64,000 nucleotides of DNA from Pseudisothecium myosuroides (Eukaryota > Streptophyta > Bryopsida > Hypnales > Lembophyllaceae): positions 9,055,296-9,119,295 of the forward strand of contig OX637292.1 of NCBI GenBank assembly GCA_951799445.1, read 5' to 3'. Within the stretch, counting starts at the first letter, position 1, and every line of letters starts with the position of its first letter. Made by a program: the position numbers and the translations under genes. The notes below the pieces were generated by a model, which had not been told where the DNA came from, ran no database searches, and was given only the letters and a program-made list of their open reading frames with translations. Positions 48,078-56,902 of this stretch are shown here, one piece after another.

Positions 48078-49372
48078 GTTTCCAAGGGCTCACCCCTCTC
48101 TCTAAAGCTCTAAGGTAACCTTATCAACGGGGATTTTCATCCTCATCCTCAAAGATTTTCATCCTACATCCTAAAAATCTATTTCTACCATCTATGCTGG
48201 ACCAACATCCTAACTTTTGAAGATTAGCTCCAATCGCCGAACGGATTGCGTCGTTGGCTCCAGATCGCCGTGTTTAGTCCTACACCCTTGTACCCCTCGT
48301 ACCGAGGCCAAAAACCCGTCGTAGGCTAATTTAGTTTAAAAAAATCAAATCGTGGTAAAATCCTAAATCTTGGGGGTCTCCTATTTTGAGAAATGTGAAT
48401 AGCCTAGGATCTCCGGTAGGTGCGAGAGAGTTGGGAAGGACTTTTGGTTGACTTCGTTTCGCCATCGTGTGGTCCCGGGATGCCGGTCAACGTGGCAAGG
48501 ACCCCGCCACGTGGTTAATTCCCGAGGAATCTCGCCGGTTCGGGTACTTGCCGCTATCGGAATGTCGTGAAACTTCACGAAGCGCATTATTAACATAAAA
48601 CAAGCTAGTCTAATTTTTAGTGAGATTTTATTGTAACCTGGATAATTTCCATGAAATTCCTGCTGGAGGTTAGGAGGGTTGACCACCCGGGAAAAGGTTC
48701 TTCTGCAAGTTGGAAGATGCCGGGATTTTTCACGTGACTTCTCAGGGAGTCGCATGAAAGACGTGCGGGTGTGTTTCCATACCTGGCACAATTGGTCAAT
48801 GGAGATTAAAACTGGCCATCTCCTCGAATTAGCGACGGTGCGGGAATCTTCTACAGGTGGAAGAATCTTGGCGAACCGATTTCGCCGTTGGACTCCTGGC
48901 ATGGGATTCATCCTAGAACACCATCCTTGGGCTGTAGATTCCTCCACGGGCTTGGTCTTGCGTTAGTGGCTCTTGCATGCTAACAATCGAGATTTTGGGA
49001 ATTCGTCGATTTAATGGGGAATTCTAAATCTAACTCTAGGACCCGACCTAGTGGCCTCGCTATGGATCCCTCGGACCGACCTAGCCATGAATTGCCACAT
49101 CCATGGTGGAATTTAGCCCTTTTGGGGCTGGGTGACTTAAATCCTTCAAATTTAACCTTTTCGTTATTTCTATATTATTTTTAGGCAAGGTTTGGGGGAT
49201 TCTAAGTAAAAACACAAATCTAGACCAAATACTATAATGGGTATGACACAACCCTATTTTGGTTCTACACTCTTTTTATGGCTTTTTGTATACTTTTATC
49301 AACTTAAAATTGCAAATTTCCAAAAAAATAATTCTACGAGTCCCAAGTGACAAATTGGGAGCTCACAGGGTC

Positions 49373-50793
49373 CTGGCACCCCGAGCCCCTGCAGTGCCAT
49401 CAGCTTCGAGTCCAGCTCTGGAGGGTATCTCTTCTCCACCCCCTCCACCCCGGATGAAAATCGAAGACCTTTAGACGGAGTTAGATAGGTTGACATCTCG
49501 ACTCTCGGAGGAGCAACAGGCACAGATCTCCAGAGTGACTAGAGACATTCGAGACGTCACTCCTTCTCCCGAGATGGATTATTCGATGGAGGAGGAGATT
49601 CAGACGGCTCAAAAGACGCTCAAGGACCTAAGGGGGATCGGGACGAAATCCTAGGTTATTGACAGTGAAAGCGTGGACAAGCTGACGGTGGTGCAAGTCG
49701 CGGTGGACACATTTCACTGTAGATTTGGTCCCGCCACGGCGGGGGAGCTGGCAGTGTTATGCACGCTTAGTCGATGGCAAAGAAATTGGCTGAGCACAAC
49801 TCCCTGGACTACCCAATCGACCTCGATGAAATAGACGACCTAGAATTGAATAGGCGGACGACGGCTGCAGAAAAACATAGGGAGGATTACAATGCTTTCC
49901 TCAAAGCCAATCGTGAGGCGAGGGCAAGGGCAGCAACGTCAACGGGGGAGGCTGGATCATCCGATGCGGCGGCTGCACCCCCGAGAGTGGACAAGGAAGC
50001 CAAGCCGGAGCAAGAGGACGTGAAGAGGGTGAGGATGGAGGCATCCATCTACGACAAGATGTTGGAGCAGGTGAGGAGGAAGCAATCGGATGTGGTGGCC
50101 ATCTGCAACGAAACCATCGAAGCCCTCAGGAAGTCGAATGAAGAGAAGGATCGCACAATGAGAGAGGAGAAGGAGCGGAGGGAGAGGGAAGAGGAGGAGA
50201 AGAAGGCGAAGCGGAGGGCCAAGAAGCTCCAGAAGGAGAAGGAGCTCGAGGAGGAGAGGAAGAGAGTGGCCGAGAAGGAGAAGAGGTACGAGGAGGATCG
50301 AAAGTTTCAAATGGAAGCCTTGAGGAAAATGCAAGAGGAGTTTAGATTGTCCCGGAATCAAACTCTTCCGGCAGTCGTGGTACCTCTCACTCCTGCAAGC
50401 GTCCACAACGTCTCGGGCGTGTCCACAACAAACTCGGGCTCCGGGACGCAGACCACGGCATTGGGTCTTCAATTGCTTGGAGCCACGGAGCCTGCAAATT
50501 TATCGGTGAGTGTCGATTGCAACCCAGACTTCAATGACCAGGCCCTCAGTCAATTTTCGGTTGTGAATGTCGTGCATCGTCTGGGCGACATCCACGACAA
50601 TGACCCTTACGACCTTGGAGAGGTTAACTTGGGAGATGTGGAAATGTCCTTCACTAATTTGACGCAGCAATATGCTCCACTGCAGGCCGAAGTGGCTCCG
50701 CCGCAACCCCAGCCGAGGCAACAAGACACGGCTCAAGCGCACGCGCAGGTTGAAGGTGGCGACGCTCCGGCGGTGGGTAACCCCTCCACATAG
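49373..50793 (+). pseudogene. Large gene, 3' part with coiled coil
   Basis: The frame broken by LTR D continues as VLAPRAPAVPSASSPALEG. In-frame TAG codons at 49472-49474 and 49652-49654 are each one C-to-T change from CAG. A shift between about 49700 and 49774 moves coding to the frame of MAKKLAEHNSLDYPIDLDEI. From about 49980 to 50345 the sequence is almost all Glu, Lys and Arg (for example EKDRTMREEKERREREEEEK), a long coiled coil. The Q/P-rich end stops at 50793. A GTGAGT at 50506 in phase 0 could instead splice to the phosphatase-like exon at 51310, making one fusion gene. Confidence 0.5.
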
Positions 50794-51309
50794 CTCCCAT
50801 CTTTGCAGTTAGTCGTCTGGGTGTGGACGCTATGTGAGGGCGTTACGCCGAGCCGATCGAAGGTCGTCCCGACAAATCTGCAGAGCCACACACCTGTAGT
50901 TTATTAGGATTTCCGCCTCCGTTAGGATTTCTCAGGCCGTGATAGTGTTAGGCCATGTGCTTAGGTTGCACCAAAATAGTTGTACATTATTTTGTATCAT
51001 ATTTGGATGCGAATGTTTTGGACCATATTTCAAATTCTAAACTGTATTTTGCATCAAGTTTTGAACCGTATTTTGTAACAAACTTTGAACCGTATTTTGT
51101 AACAAACTTTGAATCAAATTTTGATAATACAGTGGTTGTGTTTCTGGTATAAGCGTCTCCCCGTTTGCTCGGTGCCTACTTTGCACTGAATTGTAGTTGA
51201 ATGTTGTTCACGATTCCCAAGCACTCTATTTACGCTCTTTTCATTCTCAGTTCAGGGTGACAGAACTCTTGCTTGCTCCGACGACTATCCGAAGCCTCTA
51301 TTTGTGCAG
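50794..51309 (+). other. Spacer or intron between large gene and phosphatase-like gene
   Basis: No coding signal. A short tandem repeat (ACTTTGAACCGTATTTTGTA) lies at about 51040-51120. An acceptor TTTGTGCAG ends at 51309. Confidence 0.45.
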
Positions 51310-52853
51310 GATGCACCGCCCCATCCATCCAATTCACCTCGTCAGCGGACAAAAGAAGTCGCCTTTTTGGTTCAATTCGAAGTCAGAACTTCCGTTGCGG
51401 CCGAGGTCCACCTGGAAGTTGGAACTCCCGCCACTGCCAAGGTCGTGCCTCCGGTACTAGGCTTGGATGTGCGCCCGGCTCAAGCTCTGAAGGTCGTCGC
51501 AGCCGTCGTGGAGCCCCCACCTGCCGCTCTGCCCAGTCGGTCTCCTTTCGACCCCCTCGCTCCCACGGTTGTAAGAAAGGTGCGACTTGATTTCTCGATC
51601 CCTCCCTAGTTAGCACATGCCATGACAGTTTGCGGGATTCGGACATTGGATCGTCCTCTTCAAATAGGAGTAGGTTCATGATGGAGGGGGGAGGATTCGC
51701 GTTTAGGGTTCGCATGGCATGCCTTGAGTCTCATATGTACTGTCGTGGACTCCGTTCCTTTATTTTAAATAGTTTGAGGAGTCTCGCTTGTAATCTTGTG
51801 GACTCCATTCGTCGACTCAAAATGGTTTTGAGGTGTCGCATCTTTACTACTGTGGAGTCGGTTCCTTTTTTGAAAAAATATTGCTTTCAGTAAGGGGTTT
51901 TGCGAACGCAGGCTCCGTTGCCGCTGCCCGAGACACCCCTTTCCATCCCATTGCCGCAGCCCCAGACGCCCCCTCCCATCCCGTTGCCCAACAAATGTTA
52001 TTTCCTGATCCTAGAGTTAGAAGGCATTGTGGGCCTAATCGAGCACGTAGGGCGCGTCCTGCCCAATCCGAAGCCCGTGGGAGGTGAGGCGGACTACAAC
52101 TTCAGGAGGCGCCACGTCTTCGGAGAGTACACCCTCTACTGTCGTCCGCACGTGAGAAATTTCTTGAGGGGTTTGGCGGAGAGGTTCCGCTTGTCCATCT
52201 GGACCAGGCTGCCGTCCGTAGTCGCCATGAGCATGTTGGACTTCGTCTTCAAAGACATTTCCACCAACATGCGCGTGCTCTCGCTGGCAGACTGTCTGTG
52301 CATCGTTGAGAGGTTGCCGGCAATGCTTCGCCGCTGCAGACCGATGCCCGAATATCCCGATTATCCGAATCCGGCGCACGAGGACCCTGTGCCGGACACT
52401 TTCGTCCGATTTGCCGACCACCCGGAGGGGCTGCTACGGCTGAAGGTGCTGCACAAGGTTATCTACAGCGGGGACACGTTCTCTACAAAAACGTTCAGGG
52501 CCAATTCCTCGAACACCCTCCTCATCGATTGCTCCCCCGAGAGCAGCATCCTCAATAACGAGAACAACGCCATCTTCCCCTTGTCGTACGTGGGCGGCGA
52601 GCATGATTCCACCCTGGAAATGTTGTTGCAGCCGTACCTCGAGGGCCTCCTGCAGTCGGGTCTTAGCGTGACCCAGTACGTGTCGCGGAACCCGTATTGG
52701 GGGAGCCTTCAGGGGCCCATGACAGAGTATTCTCTGATTAATCGCGTGCGAGGCTTCGCTCGCATGCAGGACGAGTCCCTCATGCTACAATATCCCGTTT
52801 ACGTGGGTGCGTACTCGAGAGTCTGGAGAGATCGTTTGAGTGAAAAATGGTGA
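51310..52853 (+). CDS. FCP1/NIF-type phosphatase-like protein, catalytic Asp altered
   Basis: Two exons, 51310-51579 and 51912-52853, joined in phase 0 (AAG|GTGCGA and CGAACGCAG). The first encodes a Pro/Ala/Val-rich region; earlier exons are likely. The second carries an FCP1-homology (HAD) domain: YFLILELEGIVGLIEH where active enzymes have DLDETL, RPHVRNFLRGLAERF, LSIWTRLPSVVAMSML for motif II, a Lys in LLRLKVLHKVI, and LLIDCSPESSILNNENNAIF for the late DNSP motif. The family dephosphorylates RNA polymerase II tails or Smads. Here both motif I aspartates are Glu, so catalysis is doubtful. The ORF ends with a TGA at 52851; more exons may follow. Confidence 0.75.
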
Positions 52854-53474
52854 AGTTGATGCAAGGACGTGATGCTTGTGCAGGGTCGCCGCCGCGTTCG
52901 TGCTCCGGGCGGGTGGGCGGCCAACGCTTTGCCACGCTCCGCCTGGCGCACAAAGCGACGGTGGACCCGGATGACGGAAGGAGTCGGCTCTTCCGAGGGT
53001 TGCGTGGCTCCAGAAGAGGCGGGCGTGGACGTCACATCCGATCGAACGTGACGTCTCCCGTTGACTGCGATGGCGCGGACGGGCATCATTCTGCAACGCA
53101 TGGTAAGATGGACTATTCGCTACCACGGGTGGATGGCTGGTTTGAGGTATGCAGGCGTCGATGGACCACTCCGATGTGAGAATAATTTCTTGACATCCCA
53201 CATCGAGAATTCGGTCTAGGATGGCCAAAAATGGTCTCTCCCTCGAATAGTCTGCCTCATCGCTTTAATTGTGGGCGTTGAATTGATATCAAATTGCTGT
53301 GGGTAGTTCCGGTTGTCCATGAGGACGCCGTTCCGTTGGATGGGGACCTCACCGTTTGCTACCATGTGCAGGTTTCATGTGCTCCAATCGAATGCGTAGA
53401 GCCGGCCTCCTCCCAGAGTGACCAACTCGACGATCGAGCAAGAAAGTCTCGCCATGGAAATCTTCAGAGGATTG
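52854..53474 (+). other. Possible downstream exon and 3' region of the phosphatase-like gene
   Basis: A donor-like AATG|GTGAAG at 52848 and acceptor TTGTGCAG near 52882 could extend the protein by a short Arg/Gly-rich segment. Open frames on both strands are short and unrecognised. Confidence 0.25.
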
Positions 53475-53498
53475 GTTCAGGGGGGGGCGCTCTGAACC
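53475..53498. repeat. Right-most palindrome of the giant element
   Basis: TTCAGGGGGGGGCGCTCTGA at 53476-53495, with intact outer arms and a G-tract centre. Confidence 0.65.
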
Positions 53499-54101
53499 CG
53501 TGGCTGGATAGGGATCCTCGACTCTTCTTCCAAGGTTGCGATGGGAAGTTGCCGCGCGCTTCTGCCTTCCACTCCAGGACGAACAATCCATTAATCTTGG
53601 GATATAGCTTCTTAGGATATAGCTTCACACACTGACTCTCTCCCTGCCTTCCACTTGTAAACCACATTTCTCTGTTCTTAGAAAATAGCTCTGCACATTG
53701 ACTTTCCTTTTTACTGGGGATGACATATGGATGACACAATCGTATACAATGAAACATAGAATGGATGACTAGATGAAATTGAGGAGTGCAAATGAAATTT
53801 TAAATACATTAGGAATTAAGTTGATGACATTCAGGATTCATAGACAATTTTTTCATAGCATTCATATAACTTTTGCTCCTAAACATTTTTAGACATTTGC
53901 TCGTAGAATATATACCATCCCCCTTGTTTGTTTTAGATCCCCACAGTGATCTAACATTATAGATCCCCTAAATACACGGCATCGCTGCCCTTATTATAGC
54001 ATATTGACCCCCATCCATAAAAAAAATTAGGACTCCTGCAAATGACAAGAATGATCTACGGATCACCATTTCATCAACGCTAGCAGGCTTCTATTTCCCA
54101 A

Positions 54102-55076
54102 TCATGTCGTGGGTAGGTCCTCGCAGGACACTCTGGGAACTTGGGACAACTGCTTGTCAAACGCATTATGGCTCCATTCGGACGCCGTCTCCCCGTCGGA
54201 TGGGTCATTGTTGAACTCGTCGCCCGTGCAGAGCAGAAGCGAGAACGAGGGCGGTCCATCGTCTGTCCGGTCAGGAAAATTCATAGGAAAAGTCGGCCTC
54301 CCCCCAATGGTTCGAAGTTACACGATGTGGGCAACGACTATCCCTCCTTTTCCTCCGCTCATCCTTCATTTCTATGGGCATGGGCCGGGACTGGTCTACT
54401 AGTGTTGAGGCTGGAGCCGACGGGAAGAGTGTTTCTTATCTAGGCACGTATTGGGTGCCCTTAATACGGGCCCTAGAGTGTCAGTGGGTCGTTCATATCC
54501 CCCTTGGCACATTCCTCGCAAAGTGGACGACATCGTGCAGCGGATTGTGCATTGTTGGATATGAACGACCCCACTTTCACTCGAGGGCTTCTGTTATGAG
54601 CAATCAATAGGTGCTGAGATAGAAACACTCTTCACACCAACTCACGTCGCAACATTAGTCGACCGTTTTTGGTTACAACCCTCAGAAACGAAGGATGTGT
54701 GGAGGAAAAGGAGGGATAGTCGTCCCCCACATTGTCTAATTTCGAACCATTGGGGGGGGAAAAATTGCATAACGACGCCTCTCTTCATTGGGCCTAGAAG
54801 CTCCGTGAAGGTGGGAGCCATTGTGTTCTATGCTGGGCTTCTGAAATTCGATGTCGTGAGCCTCCGTAATATGAAGAGGACGTCGACTCCCCCTATGAAC
54901 TTTCCTGACCTGACCGAAGATGGGCTGTCTTTGTCCTCACTTCTCCTCTGCACAGGCGACGGGTTCAACGATGACCCATCCGTCTAAGAGGCGACGCCAG
55001 CATTGGGCTGCAGTGCGCTTGACGAGCATTTGACCGAGAACCTCGGAGTGCCCTGCGAAGACCTCGCAGGGACGTG
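54102..55076. repeat. Head-to-head inverted duplication of a small acidic exon
   Basis: Minus-strand 54284-54102 and plus-strand about 54895-55076 encode related peptides (MNFPDRTDDGPPSFSLLLCT and MNFPDLTEDGLSLSSLLLCT). Their upstream sequences also match in inverted order (54298-54360 against 54705-54775, with CTATCCCTCCTTTTCCTCC). The plus copy has an in-frame stop after DPSV. It is either a decayed inverted-repeat element or two opposed first exons. Confidence 0.6.
54484..54574. repeat. Hairpin in the centre of the inverted duplication
   Basis: GTGGGTCGTTCATATCC at 54484-54500 pairs with GGATATGAACGACCCCAC at 54557-54574, with one extra base. Confidence 0.7.
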
Positions 55077-55350
55077 ATTGTCAAATAGACACTTGCTGTC
55101 GTTGATCAAGCTCAAGACACTTGGCGGGACACGGGCGAAGAAGCACAGTCAAAAAATGCGGAATGGAGATCAAGCAACCCTCGGTTGGCAAACACAGAGA
55201 ACTGTTAATGGCACCGTAGATGGGCGGAAATGTAGACATTGGATTTTGTCCCCCTTCCTCTCAAACGGGGGAGGGATACCTAGAGGGTTCACTATGAACG
55301 GTTCTTTTAGGATTGCAACCTTCCTTTGTGGGTGCCCCTCTTCCCTTGGT

Positions 55351-55360
55351 TATATAAAAT
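55351..55360 (+). promoter_or_regulatory. TATA-like box of a possible LTR remnant
   Basis: TTATATAAAATGTGG is followed 60-90 bases on by CCTTGTAACTCTGTTTCCTT and TTCAATTCAATGAAG, an order seen around the start and end of transcripts in plant LTRs. No ends were found. Confidence 0.25.
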
Positions 55361-56460
55361 GTGGTCTGGAAAGATCTCCTTTCCATTTGCATCCCCTTGT
55401 AACTCTGTTTCCTTGTGCATGTACGCCCATTCAATTCAATGAAGCATTTCCCTTTGTTTGTTTATGAATTGTCCAATGGCAACATTAAATGTAATACAGT
55501 GTGTTACAAATCGCAAAGGCCATGCATTCACATATTCCACAGAAAACATGGCGGCAAAGGTAAACGACTTATAATTGCGACCCTCTTTTTCGAGCAACCC
55601 CATAGCAACTTCTTAAATGAACGGGAGGTGGTTCACTCCAAAGCCAAAAAGGGTCTACTCGGAAACAAGAAAGTGATTTTAAAATGAACAGGAACTGGTT
55701 TTGAAATGGACTGCCAACAAAGTGAGGGAAATCAAGGTGGGCCAACGAAGAAGTGGACGCACATGGGATTTCCCTCACATCGGAGAAATATAAATGCGCT
55801 CGTGTTACATTCCGCATCGTGTCTTCCAATGAAAGAAGGAGGGAAAATTTTGTAGGGCAGCTAAAAACCATCAAGAAGGCGCGACGGCCCTTTCAGAAAG
55901 GATCACTTTTCAAGCCGCCTACCTTAGAGCGAATCACATGTCCAAATGTTATGTTTTCATTCGTTGTCATCATTTTGTTGGCAACCCCATCCTCGTAATT
56001 GCATCCACAATTTTTTCCCATTCACTCTTTTCTGTGGAGTTTGTTCTTTCTGTCCTATTTTCTTCTGAGGTCGAGACGTGGGGCCCTTAGAAGGCGTGGG
56101 AGCGAATGCCCCACAAATTGCCAACCAAAGAAATGGTGCAATGTCTTCACACTGAACTTCCCCACATTCAACTTCCAAGGAAAGCCCTTTTTCTTCCTGG
56201 GTAGGATAAATGAATTCATAGTTTGGAGGCCTCATCAAATCCATGGAAACTAATACTGATGTCAGTCCACTGTCAACTTACATCCCTTCAAACCGGACAA
56301 CGCCCTATAAAAGTCCCAATTTCCGCTGGAAGCCACATGGTCTTCTATGGCATCGTCTTCATGCAGTATCAAAATCTATGGAATTCACAAATTTCCCGTC
56401 GTATCATGCCATGTTTTAGCAGATTTTCTACCTACTTGGGACCCCAAAACCGCCATTTCT

Positions 56461-56493
56461 ATGGAATACCGCCATTTTAACGAAATTGCCCAT
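56461..56493 (-). repeat. Right terminal inverted repeat of the giant element
   Basis: An exact inverted copy of 4952-4984. Inside it, AAATGGCGG (minus strand) corresponds to AAATGGCATG at the right end of the miniature element. Confidence 0.7.
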
Positions 56494-56497
56494 ATAT
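56494..56497. repeat. Target site duplication ATAT, right
   Basis: Matches 4948-4951. Confidence 0.55.
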
Positions 56498-56902
56498 TGG
56501 CTTGAGCATGCCAGCCTGATGGAATTGCAAAAAGCAGCTGGAGTCGAGGATCCGTCATGGATTCCTCCGGCAGGATGGAAAGTGGGGGACAAGCTGCCCG
56601 ACCGAACTGGCAACTGAATCGCGGCATGACTTCCGCCGAAGCTGCTGAGATGAAGAAATTGAAAAAGACAGTGGAGGGACTAAAAAGGTATGTATATGGG
56701 CCTCCACCCTTCTTTCTGATGCTGTCATTCTGTGACATCGAATTATCAATTGACAACGTGGAGTTGTGATTCAGTGAAATGAAGGTTCTTTGTGGGAGTA
56801 TCACGGTGTCCAACCAGAGGGGTGCGTTACCCAGAGTAAGGGTCTTTTATGAGGATCGGTTAAGTGTGCCTGAAAGCGCCGAAGAGGTAGGGAATCCGAT
56901 TC
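56498..56902 (+). pseudogene. Host gene remnant right of the giant element
   Basis: In the frame joined to 4951, sequence reads WLEHASLMELQKAAGVEDPS and on to a TGA at 56615. A second frame gives RGMTSAEAAEMKKLKKTVEG to a donor AG|GTATGT at 56690. An 85-base intron ends at GTGATTCAG, and SEMKVLCGSITVSNQRGALP continues in matching phase to GTGAGT at 56903. So one gene with a shift near 56612 is likely. Its family is not recognised. Gene-like codons and a good GT-AG intron support a real host gene interrupted by the element. Confidence 0.4.

Larger units (their letters stand above)
44496..49367 (-). mobile_element. Solo LTR copy D, 4.87 kb, target duplication GGGTC
   Basis: It runs from TGTAGGCGCTAGATTACCCA at 44496 to GGGAGCTCACA at 49367, flanked by GGGTC (44491-44495 and 49368-49372). 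It is nearly identical to C without element E, in the same orientation. It supplies the empty site for E and shows that the family was active recently. Confidence 0.85.
53499..56460. other. Right subterminal region of the giant element
   Basis: About 3 kb with no convincing full gene. It contains a head-to-head duplication (54102-55076), a hairpin (54484-54574) and a promoter-like stretch near 55351. Confidence 0.4.
4952..56493. mobile_element. Candidate giant DNA transposon, about 51.5 kb including nested elements
   Basis: Seen: perfect 33-bp terminal inverted repeats at 4952-4984 and 56461-56493, starting ATGGGCAATTTCGTTAAAAT; a 4-bp direct repeat ATAT outside them; and a host reading frame that becomes continuous if the interval is removed. 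Inside lie a DUF7869-type gene reading left, three gene blocks reading right, and all full-length copies of a 22-bp palindrome found in the window apart from the one inside a miniature relative. Removing LTRs B, C (with E) and D leaves about 33 kb, of which about 10 kb is AT-rich and may itself be an insertion. The superfamily is undetermined. The alternative is two unrelated copies of a small element sharing these termini by chance arrangement. Confidence 0.6.

Noticed and set aside
49957..50472. 171-aa Leu-rich minus-strand ORF
   Set aside because: Antisense shadow of the coiled-coil region.
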